Of a stretch of 64,000 nucleotides of DNA, positions 27,001 through 37,100 are shown one piece after another (the first letter of the stretch is position 1; each line of letters opens with the position of its first letter). The DNA is from Odiellus spinosus. Its lineage: Eukaryota > Arthropoda > Arachnida > Opiliones > Phalangiidae. The position numbers and the translations under genes are program-made. Below the pieces are notes generated by a model, which was not told the DNA's origin, did no database searches, and saw nothing but the letters and a program-made list of their open reading frames with translations. The stretch lies in the NCBI GenBank assembly GCA_963920705.1, contig OY987234.1, forward strand, positions 8,404,600 through 8,468,599, read 5' to 3'.

Positions 27001-27821
27001 TGTGCGCGCCTACGAAATATTTTTGGAATCCATCAATTCGGATTGTTCTTTCTACGGTTACCAGTGCGATTCCTTCCGAAATTTCACATCAGGTTCTTGT
27101 AAGGAAGGTTGCGGGAATAACCAAGCTCTCTGCGCCCCTATCGGAATGCACGCCGAAGAGTGGAGGATCAACGCCATTGGATCGACCTCTGTTAAAATGT
27201 ATTTGGAAACCGATTTTGAGGAACCTCTTTGTCGTAAGATAAATTTCCATTCAATTATATGCATAAGCTAGTATAGTCAAATTTAAGTATATTTTCCTTT
27301 GGATTATTACCAGGACATCATTTCCACGTTGAGATCTTTATGTCCGATGGGGTGGAAGCTGTTCGTCATGGAAACGAAACCGGAAATGTTGTTATTCGGT
27401 TGACTGGTTCCAAAGGAAAGACCGAATACTTGGAAACAACCACTTACGGGTAATTTCTATACACACTTATTTTTCGAAACTTGTGATATTTAACATTTCG
27501 TCAATTAGGCCGGCCTTCTTTAGTCCCGGACAAAGTTACGCGTCTTTGATTTCGGGACCAAACTTGGGTCGCCTTTTGAGGCTGGATATGCAATGGTTGG
27601 CTGTAAACATAGCCGGTCATCATCTACCAAACACGGGAGCCCCCTTAGCGACAGGACCTTCCAATTCCTTTAGATTTCCCGAATTGTATCTCGATAGAAT
27701 CGTTATATCTAATCTCGAAACTGGAATTAAGTCCACGTTTTGCGGCGACTCTGAGCCGGTTAAACCAGCAACCACGAAGTCCATTTTTGTCGGAGGTACT
27801 TGCAACGCCCTGTTTAAGTAA
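24028..27821 (+). CDS. Lipase-like secreted pseudoenzyme: nucleophile Ser replaced by Gly, long Arg-rich lid
   Basis: Tandem paralogue of the upstream lipase. Exons: 24028-24157, 25846-26123, 26187-26442, 26505-26744, 26815-26901, 26973-27233, 27314-27449, 27509-27821; 566 residues. A signal peptide (about residues 1-25) leads into RCYGRWGC and the hydrolase fold, then a PLAT-like C-terminal half. The nucleophile elbow reads GHGLGAH, so Ser is Gly201. The usual HG before the oxyanion turn is HD (124-125). Asp224 (GLDPASAYF) and His340 (CNHVRAYE) remain. The lid between Cys284 and Cys338 has 53 residues instead of 22: exon 26815-26901 inserts a Tyr/Asp-rich stretch ending in six arginines then Glu, a furin-like site. 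The frame is open throughout and splice sites are intact, so it looks like a maintained protein rather than a dead gene. Loss of hydrolase activity is inferred; dipteran yolk proteins are a known precedent for lipase-fold binding proteins. The donor of exon 4 (gttcgt) is weak. Confidence 0.92.
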
Positions 27822-28902
27822 TTTTGCTTTCGAACTTGTTAAATATTGTTTTGTTTGTAATGTTTTAATCTCGCAGTTCTTAATAATAATAAATTTACTA
27901 TTATAATTTTTTTTTTTTCACAATTCAATTATGTTTTTCTATATATATATTTTTTAATTCAAACCTATTTGGTTTAGCCAAGGCCTTAAACCATTTAGAA
28001 ATTCCCGCCATGAAACGCACGTGTACTGGTAAAAAGCTAAAACCGGCAGCCATGCATCCGATTGGTGCTGCCACCTTACATCATCCGCTGTCCTTAATAA
28101 TATCGGAAGAAAAACGGAAGCAGCAGCCCGTGTAGTTAGGGCTACGTTTTAGGCTAGTTTTCTTTTGTTTTATCGTTTTATTTAGTTTTAATCATTTTGT
28201 TTTGAAAATCCACAAAGAAACACCACCACTAATGTAAGTAACGAAACATTTATAAATTGTTTTGAAAAATATTTAGTTAGAAAAACAGCCTGACTAAAAG
28301 TTAGGCTTGGGCTTGGCGTTCGTTAATTGTTAGGCCTTTGCATTAGCAAAGGGCTTCTTTTCTAGCCTTTTTTCATTAACGCCCAAATCTTTATATTACT
28401 AAAGCATTACAAGTTGATTTCAAGATTTTCAAGAAAATGTGGTGTATTGTTAACCTATTTAAAAGCCATACATTCAACTCTTAGGTTTGCACAATCTGAA
28501 TCAGATTCGGTTAGGCTTAGAGCCTCTAAAAATTGTGAAGTAACGTTAAAGCTTGGTTAAAGATCATAGGCCGAAGGGCTAGGTAGTGCACCCAGGCTAA
28601 GTAGCTTATAGGATAGGGATTTAGGGATAATGTATTTACTAAACTTACTAAAAATAAATGGTTAAATATGCTATTAGCCTCGCGATTTAGTAAATTATTC
28701 ATTTAGTTCTTTCATCATGAAATTAATTGCACTTTATCTTGTGGTAAAATTACTTGAAACTTTTGCTGCCTTGTTAGTGCTACTCAACTGTATAACTAGT
28801 TATGCCTACTACTGTTAACCAATACTCAAATGTTTTAAGACTTGATCCAATAGTTTCGGCTAGAAATTTAGACTTAAAAATTCAATTTTGTGTTTATTAA
28901 AG
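27822..28902. other. Lipase 3' end and G-gamma 5' region
   Basis: Contains a GC-richer patch at about 28000-28150 with GATTGG (reverse CCAAT) and a likely 5' UTR exon ending before GTAAGT at 28234. Confidence 0.45.
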
Positions 28903-29241
28903 ATGTCGCAATTACAACAACAAAGGAAGGTTGTTGAACAACTCAAACGAGAAGCGGCGTTGAAACGAATCAACGTGTCTGTGGCTATCGAAGACCTAAA
29001 GGTGATATAAGTGTAATTCATCTCAGGGATAGGAAGGGTTTAGACTTAACATCCAAATTATTGTAGAAATTAGTATTGGTAAAACGAGTATTAGGTTTAA
29101 AATTAGTTTTATGGTTGTTCATTTTTGTGATGAATTTAGAGATACATTCAAGACCATGAAAATGACGATTACCTATTAGTCGGCTTTCATTCCCAAAAGG
29201 CAAATCCGTTTCGTGAAAAAACCACTTGCGCCGTACTATAA
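28903..29241 (+). CDS. Heterotrimeric G-protein gamma subunit (G-gamma-1 type)
   Basis: Small coiled-coil partner of G-beta in membrane signalling from heptahelical receptors. Two coding exons (28903-29001 and 29140-29241, phase 0 junction) give 66 residues. The N-terminal helix reads LQQQRKVVEQLKREAALKR, and the C-terminal half carries the family signature NPFREK and ends in Cys-Ala-Val-Leu. A CaaX box with Leu at the end predicts geranylgeranylation and membrane anchoring after removal of the last three residues. The glutamine-rich start and the REAA block resemble insect G-gamma-1 more than vertebrate gamma subunits (recalled similarity). A likely non-coding first exon lies upstream, ending at about 28233 before gtaagt. 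Too small to be found by length-based ORF calling, but family and prenylation motif leave little doubt. Confidence 0.95.
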
Positions 29242-30177
29242 ACTCTCTTTACTTTTAACAACTAACCCGACAAAAAACAGCTTTTTCACCGTAAAAGAGT
29301 TATTTAAAAAACGTATAATACGAACTGTGGTTCCACAAGTCAAAACGGAAATTTAAAAAACACCGCATTTTTAAAAGAAAGCGAAACCTAATGCTATTTA
29401 TGATGTTAATGTATAATCACACAATTTAAAGAAATTATTGCATTCTCAAAATATATTTAATGTTGTCGTACTAAATAATAATCATAGGTTTTGTCACCGC
29501 GTAGTAAGATTTACTCGGAAAAAAATGAAAAAACCCAAAAAAAATTACAATGTGTTATAAGTAGTTGTCAAAATATCTTCTCAACTCTAAAATTTATTCG
29601 TGAGAAATGTTAATGTTATAAAGAATATATATGAGAAAAATAACCCTCCATTAAAAATCTATGGTTACGCGACCTCTGTTCACAAAAATGTGACCGAACA
29701 GAAATTTAAAACTTAAGATCTAAAATTTAAAAAAGTCGTGATTAAGCGCCTGTGTTATTTGGCCGCATACGAGCCCCTTTGTGACCTTCTAACCAGTCGC
29801 GCTTGTTGCGAGCTTTTCATTAAACCCGCCATATATTTCAAGCCCCGTTACTATGGTATATAATTAAAGTTTCCGTAAAATTTGTGGAAACTATATTATA
29901 CCTACATATTTATCGCTGTGTAGACGAATGTAATGTCAATTCTTTAAATGTCATTAAAAATAAATTTAGAAACGTCAGATATTAAGCGCTATTTTTATTA
30001 AAAACCATAAAATGTATACCCATATTGTTACAAAAACAAATTACGTTAGAAAACAGGTATTAAAATAAGTTAGACTAGAAAAAAAAATTGGTTAAAAAAA
30101 ATTCAATAATACCAGATTTGTTTGGCTTATTTAAATAATCCCCTGGATCCTCCATTACTTGGAATTGGCTCCCTATA

Positions 30178-30831
30178 TAAAGGGAGAATGCAACCTAACA
30201 AGTGATTTTTTTTTTTTTTTTTTTTTTTTTATCGAATTCCTTATCGTTTAAATTGGCCTAGTCCAGCATTAAAAAAATTTACAAACAAATATTAAAATAT
30301 AAATAAATTTAAAACTTTCCATCAAAATAGGAACTCCCCATATAAGGACTAGCAAACAATTGATCAATGGCCCTTATATGGCGAATGTAGGATCTCTATG
30401 AATTTAGCTAAGCCTAGTTCTTGGGTAAGTTTTAAATTTATTTCTAGTTTAATATTTGTTTTTAATTTTTACTGGTGGATTAGGCCAAGAAGGATCAGAT
30501 AAGGAGAGGAAAAGTGGGGCTGCGTTGAGTTAGAGAGAGAAGAGCCAACCTCCCACTCGGGTGGAAAGGGGGGATAGGAAATTCTTGAGGTAAACTGTTG
30601 TCACGTGGTCGCTAGCTAGCGCGTCTCGTAAAGGATTCGTTTTACCCACGTGACAACAATTTACCACGAAGCATCTCTACCCCCGTCTGTCCCCCGTTCT
30701 CCCAGAGTGGGAGTTTAGGCAGACGCAGTAGGAGCCGCGCCTTTCCCACTTTTCCTCTCCTTATCTGATTAGGCCTAGTTAAAGGATAAGGAACTGATCA
30801 AAAATTGTTGTTAGGTTGCTTTCTCCCTTTG
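30178..30831. mobile_element. MITE with AAAGGGAGAA ends, hosting a nested MITE
   Basis: AAAGGGAGAATGCAACCTAA at the left end pairs with TTAGGTTGCTTTCTCCCTTT at the right. A 25-bp T run follows the left end. The family-D MITE at 30487-30775 sits inside, so this element is older. Confidence 0.75.
30487..30775. mobile_element. MITE family D, copy 2 (inverted relative to copy 1)
   Basis: Over about 280 bp it is the reverse complement of 19555-19837 with few differences; both show GCTAGCTAGC in the centre. TTAGGCC repeats on both sides fit a target duplication. Confidence 0.85.
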
Positions 30832-31113
30832 AAGTTAGGCTTAGCTTTTCCTTCAATCTAGTAGTAAGGAATGACTATTACTTTAGATTTCATTTATTAT
30901 ACGTTGTTATAAAATATTGGGTTTGTATATTTTAATTTTGTTATTATTATTATTATTATATCACAAAAGCAAGGCAGCTTTAACCCTAAAAATGGCGCCA
31001 CTTTGTCTCACTAAGCCTTGCCAAGGTCAAAGGTTACATTGAAGCGGATGATGGATATGAACCATCTTATAGGGTAAAGATATTCCATTTCTTGTATATT
31101 TTAATTTTAAAAG

Positions 31114-33358
31114 CTAGTTATCAGTGTTTGGTGACCAAATCGTTATATCACAACCAGTTTTCAATGAAGAGATCAAATAGTTGTCGTAGCTTTCAAACTA
31201 GAAGGTAATATATTTATTAATTTGGTTCAAAACATCATACTTAAAGGGAGAACTCAACCTTTATATTAAATGGGTCTAATCCATTAGAGCCATTTCGGCT
31301 ATTTAGTAGTAGTTTGGGACCCCCTCCTGGTTTTAAAAGTTCTTAGTCTTTCCAGAATTTCCCAAGCTACTAAATTGCCATTTCTACAAACCTCAAATAA
31401 ACCTTGGAAAGTAGGCTTAACAGGGATCCAAGTTTAGGATTAAGTTCATTGGCCAGAGACTCATCAAACTCTTAAGCCTACTTTCGGAATAAAAACTGCG
31501 ATCTCCCTTTAAGTTTATTTGCAAATTAACGAGATTAATTACACCAGGTATTTCCATTTTGGATTCGTGCTGAATTCTTGCAATTTCTTTGGGTTTCAAA
31601 GTTGGTTGTAAAATGCAAATTGTGCCATCTTTTGATGATGTTTTTAAACAACCTTTTGAGTTTGAGATTTCTGTTATAAGATTCTGATGAATTTTAGGGT
31701 AAGTCTACGAATATTTAAGATTACTATTAGTTTTTAAATGAATTTTGTAGGGAATTTTATAATTAAATTTACCAAAATATGTTTAAAAGTGGCTGTATTA
31801 ATTAAATGCGCATTGCCTCCTTTATCCCCAATCCACAACTGATTATTTTGGTATGATAAACTGGATGGATAATTGTCAAACTAAAAACAATCCCAGTTTT
31901 TATTTTCTAAATTTGAATTAAAGTAAAACCTCGTTAAGGGAAAGAATCCATGGTAAAGTCAAGATCAAATTTTATTATAACCAAAACCGTCTGCTAAATT
32001 TGAACTACAGTTAACTTAAACCTTGTTAAAGTGAAAAACCTTTTCCATTTCCTTTTATAAGATATAGTCAAAGTCACTGGTTAATAGGAAAAAGCTACTT
32101 TTCTATAATTTTGGGCCTATAAAATTTTCTCTGTAAATTTAATTATAACCAAAAGTCATCTGCTAAAACTAGCCATGTATAATAATATAAAAAAATATAA
32201 AGCAATGTTACATATAATGCTTTGTTTTTCAGTAAAACCAATTTAATTTTGGCAGGAAATTCAAAACTTTTTGTTATAACGAGGTTTTACTGTAAGGGGA
32301 AATCTAAAATTGCAATTCAAAATGAAAATAATACCTTTTGAAAATGTAATACTTTCTCAGCTCGCCAATCAACTACGCTTAAAGAGCCATCTTCAGATAT
32401 TGAACACAATTGGTTCTCGTTAATAACGGCTAAACCAAGTATGGATTTTTTATGGAAGTTGTACTTTTTCTTTTTGGTTTCAGCCGGTTCTCTTAAATCA
32501 AAACGTAAAATCGAATGGTGATAACAACCTACGAATAATGCCCATTCATCTCGAGCCAAACTTAAAATTGGTGAGTTGCACCTAAATTTTGTACATTTTT
32601 TAAGTTAAGAAGATAATTTAAGAATTTTTAATATAATCTACATGCATTACTTTATGGTATTCAAATTTGTAAAGGTTTCAGAATCCCATGTTTTGATCGA
32701 CATATCCCATGAACCTGTTAAAAACTTGTTTTTTGACCCTAAAATACACCAAATCCAGCCCTAGATAACGAGTTAAGTAACTATTATCTTTTAACATCAA
32801 GGGATTTTAAGCTGCGTATTAACTTGAGAGTTGAACTTGAGACCAACCTCGTGAGCATCTTGTTGGTGATGAACTAAAACTTCAGATTCATTATCTAGTT
32901 TATCCATATTCCAAATTGAAAAGCTTCTATCTCGGGAAGCCGCTGCTAAAAGCGTAGTATCTTCTAATATTTTAAAAGAATCTATAGTTGACAGATGATT
33001 CTCTCTTAATGTTCGACAGTTCATAAAATTCAGACGATTGGACCAGTATTTATAGGATTCTTCTCGTTCAACGCAGGCTTCTTTCCAATCAACTTCTACA
33101 TCTAATGGAGGGAATTTTAAGCATTTAAACTAGAAAGATAGCCTGAGCTTTACCTTCGAGGGTGAGGTACTTTTCGGACCATTTTGATAACATCCTTGAT
33201 TTCCAAACTGCGCTATCGTTTATAAGGTCCGAAAACCTTTGGCATACTTTACTCAAAACTTCTACAACGTAACGAGCATCCAAAAAATTGTAAATATGTA
33301 ATATAATTTCCGTGGGCATTTTATCCAATGTTAAAAGTGGTGCCTTTTTCATAGTCAT
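31114..33358 (-). CDS. F-box and WD40 repeat protein (FBXW9-like)
   Basis: Probable substrate receptor of an SCF ubiquitin ligase. Exons on the minus strand, 5' to 3': 33358-33154, 33101-32848, 32760-32651, 32581-32335, 31880-31773, 31704-31543, 31197-31114; they sum to 389 residues in frame. Residues 14-55 form an F-box (MPTEIILHIYNFLDARYVV, then WKSRMLSKW). A linker (DWKEACVEREE) leads to WD repeats: LLAAASRDRSFSIWN, FLTGSWDMSIKTWD, LCSISEDGSLSVVDW, LKTSSKDGTICIL and a final LISSLKTGCDITIW. The order F-box, linker, WD40 fits FBXW9; the paralogue assignment is from memory. The start at 33358 is the first in-frame ATG; upstream in-frame codons have only TTG. Intron 1 is about 52 bp, intron 4 carries a pogo-like MITE and intron 6 a MITE of the TTAAAGGGAGA type. 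Confidence 0.8.
31240..31513. mobile_element. MITE with CTTAAAGGGAGA ends in F-box gene intron 6
   Basis: Terminal CTTAAAGGGAGA and its complement TCTCCCTTTAAG bound about 274 bp. Its insertion lies between the last two coding exons of the F-box gene. The frame reading past the exon 6 donor into it is not real. Confidence 0.75.
31922..32292. mobile_element. Pogo/Tc1-like MITE in F-box gene intron 4
   Basis: AGTAAAACCTCGTTA at the left and TAACGAGGTTTTACTG at the right form terminal inverted repeats. The same ends bound the 92-bp element at 43242. Similarity to pogo/Tigger ends is by motif only. Confidence 0.7.
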
Positions 33359-34116
33359 TGTGGAAGGAAAACCAAAATCCAAACGCAATCCGAAATAATA
33401 AACAATTTATTATTATAATATTAAGTTTTAGGGTTTAATTTAAAATTCGCTAAAACCATATAAAACTAAACGGAAAATATTCAAATTTCGAACTTCAAAA
33501 TTCAAAATACAGCTGTCATGACCCGTATTTGGAATTTTAATGAATCATGTCAAACCACGTATAGGCATAGAAGCCCTAACGGATAAAGTTCAAGTGAAAT
33601 TTTCATACGGAATAATACTTGAGCTACAAGGTTTACCTGAAAACATTACAGGTTTAATTTCAGGTTCCCGCCTTTACAAGTATAAATTATTCTGAGTGAG
33701 ATGGATTTTGTAGACAATCCTTTCCCTATTTCTGATTGGTCAAGACGATGGAAGATTCCACTGTAGACGCAGGGGTTACCCGCTATTTTTTACAGCGATT
33801 TCGTCGAGAAAAGTTCAAATCTGCGAACCGAAGTGACCCTCCATTTTGTACCGATTTTCTGCTTCATCTAACGTTATTTTCTAATGGAAAATTTTGGTAA
33901 ATAAGAGCCAATTTTATATCGTTTCTCCAACATAATTGAAAAGGTAACGAATCTTTGGTCTCATGTAATTAAAACGTGGGGAAAGTAACCGGCATTTAGG
34001 TCTAGCCTTGCCGCCCTGGAGCCGCCACGACGAGTGTTCAAACTTCAAAGGCTTAATACATTTTTGCTGGATCGCGTTGTGATTTATCCCGCAGGTTGGC
34101 GAAGTACCACCGGAAA
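33359..34116. promoter_or_regulatory. Divergent promoter of F-box gene and transportin-1
   Basis: Head-to-head start codons are 758 bp apart. The right half is richer in CpG. No TATA box at a convincing distance from either start; a bidirectional promoter is inferred from the arrangement. Confidence 0.5.
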
Positions 34117-37100
34117 ATGAAAGAAAATATGGCGCTATTATCATGGCAGCCTCAAGACGAAGGATTACGGCAAATTTTACTTCTTTTAAAAGAATCACAA
34201 TCTCCTGATACAGCAACTCAAAGATCCGTACAACAAGTATCCTTTTCACTGCTTTCATTTAAATATATTTTTAGGTTAAAAATCTCTTAAAACCAGTTTT
34301 ATATAAGCCTTGGTCAGACAATGCAATTGTATTTAAGCCACTAAGCCAGAATTGGTTTTCCATTCTAAACAAGTAGTTGCACCTGCTAATAAGAAGAATA
34401 TCAGTTTATTTTGGTTTTAATTCTCACGAATCTGTCCTGTATTTTGTATGATCTAATCTGCCCCATTTTTTTCTTGCCAATTGCCACAACTTTTCTCCAT
34501 TGTAAAAAGCTATAATTTATTAATTTCTTTCGTTCCGTAAACTTTAATGCAGCAAATTTTTTTAAACAAATTTGTTGTTGTTTATGGAAAGTAGATCAAA
34601 ATGAGAACTACCCATTTCCGTTTAGTTAAATCTATCTACTCTGAAAGAATTCGCGTAACACTTAAATATGTCAAAAATTCCTTAATATTTTATACCAGAA
34701 ATTGGAAGAGTTAAATAAATATCCAGATTTTAGCAACTACCTCATATTTGTTCTTACAAAGCTAACGACGGAAGGTAAAAATAACCATCCATCCTTAAAA
34801 AAAATTTCTTACCTACTACAAAATGCACCAATGTGTTCTTTTCTAGATGAACCAACTAGGTCTCTCAGTGGTCTCATATTAAAAAACAACGTGAAGGCTC
34901 ACCTTCGTAAATTTCCAGGGGAAGTGACAGAATTTATCAAATCAGAATGTTTAAACAGCGTCGGCGATCCTTCTCCTTTAATCAGAGCCACTGTTGGAAT
35001 TTTAATCACGACGATAGCGACCCAAGGCGATCTCACAAATTGGCCAGAACTTTTACCTAGGCTTTCTCAATTATTAGACTCCGAAGATTATAATGTCTGC
35101 GAAGTATGAGATTAAACTTCAAATATTTGTAATTTCAGTGTCTCTTTTAACAAAATCTTTTAATAACAGGGATCTTTCGGAGCTCTTCAAAAGATATGTG
35201 AAGATTCTGCGGAAGCGTTGGACAGCGACGCCTTGAGTCGACCGTTAAACTTCCTAATTCCAAAATTTCTACAATTCTTTAAACACACTAGCCCAAAAAT
35301 TAGGTCTCACGCTATCGCCTGCGTTAACCAATTTATCATGAGTCGAACTCAAGCTTTGATGTTGCACATTGATTCTTTCCTAGAGGTATTTTTCACTAAT
35401 TCTTTATCATTTTTCTTTTCACGTCCTTTCTAACATTAGACAGTCAATGTCCTTATCGTTACTACGTGAAAAGTAGAAAGAAATTCGAGAAAATACCCAT
35501 TTCTGTCATTGCATCTTGCTTTAGACCGAAAGAATTCTCGAAACAATTTTAATTTGAGCTCTTTCTTCGTTTCTTACGTTATATAATATTTTTATTTTCA
35601 TAGAATTTATTTCATTTGGCTTCTGACGAGGATCCGGAAGTGAGAAAAAATGTTTGTCGAGCTCTAGTGATGCTTCTAGAAGTTAGAATGGACAGGCTCG
35701 TTCCACATATGAACAGTATTATTGAGGTAAAAATTTGACTATTTAATAGAGAGTTTGAAAGTTTTCAGAGCTTTAGTAAGAGAGTTTCTTTCCCTTTATA
35801 GTATATGCTTATGCGCACTCAAGATTCGGACGAAGGAGTGGCATTAGAAGCCTGCGAATTTTGGTTAGCCTTGGCAGATCAAGACGTTTGCAAAGAAGCT
35901 CTCTTCCCGTACCTTCCTCAACTGATTCCGATTCTAGTCAGGGGCATGAAATACTCCGCCATTGATATCATTCTACTGAAAGGAGACGTTGAAGAGGATG
36001 AAATGATCCCCGATCGAGAGGAAGATATCAAACCCAGGTTTCACAAGTCCAAAACCCACAGTCAGAAACACATGGATGATAACGCTGAAGTAAGAATACT
36101 AATAGCATTTTAACAAGGTTTCAAATTAATTTTTTATATTTTAGAATGATAGTGATGATGAAGATGGACTAGATGATGATAATACGTTATCAGATTGGAA
36201 TTTAAGTATGGTTTTTGCTTTAGAACTGGTTTTATCGCCTTGGAGCAATGACTCATCTTTTTTTTTTTGTGTAGGAAAATGTTCGGCAGCTGCTTTAGAC
36301 GTATTAGCTAATGTTTTCCATAATGAACTATTACCAGTTTTATTACCAATCTTAAAAGAAACACTCTTTCATTCGGATTGGGAAATAAAAGAATCTGGAA
36401 TATTAGCATTAGGCGCTATTGCTGAAGGTAAACACCTATATTAAGTTATTAACACTTGGTTTGATTTTAAGCCTTGGATAGGTACTTTTTTTTTTCCAAG
36501 ACTTAAATTTGTTAATTTCAACTTGAGACATTTTTGTTTATTCTCAGGTTGCATGGGTGGAATGGTTCCACATTTACCCGAGTTAACTCCTTATTTAATT
36601 CAATGTTTATCTGACAAGAAGGCGCTGGTGCGTTCCATCACTTGTTGGACGTTGAGTCGTTACTCTCATTGGGTAGTAGGTCAACCTCACGAACAATATT
36701 TGATGCCCTTGATGACGGAACTCTTGAAAAGGGTTTTAGACGCCAATAAAAGGGTGCAAGAAGCGGCTTGCAGCGCGTTTGCCACTTTAGAAGAGGAAGC
36801 CTGCACCGAACTAGTTCCCTATTTGGGTTTCATTTTAGAAACGTTAGTCTTCGCCTTCAGCAAATACCAGGTTAGTTCCTTCCGAGTCTTCCTTTCCATC
36901 TTTAAAATCACTTAGATGAATTTGTAGTAGTCTTATTTTCTATTGTTATTTGTTTTTTTACATTTCAGCACAAAAATCTTCTGATTCTATATGACGCCAT
37001 TGGTACTTTAGCTGATTCAGTTGGACATCATTTAAATAAAGAGGTAAGCCTAATTTATTGGGCTCCTGGGGGTTTAAGACTACAGGCCTGAAAAATCTGG

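Larger units (their letters stand above)
29242..31113. other. Spacer between G-gamma and the F-box gene
   Basis: Convergent 3' ends, then the nested MITE pair at 30178-30831. No supported gene. Confidence 0.5.

Noticed and set aside
31417-31542. C-terminal extension of the F-box protein ending in LDPC
   Set aside because: It reads through the GTAATT donor into a MITE; a downstream exon completes the last WD repeat in frame.
33125-33153. A 24-bp intron ending at TTTCTAG in the F-box gene
   Set aside because: Too short and leads to a stop; using the later acceptor at TTAG gives a 52-bp intron and restores the frame.
33359-33388. Extension of the F-box protein N-terminus to 33388
   Set aside because: It would need TTG as a start; the first ATG in frame is at 33358.
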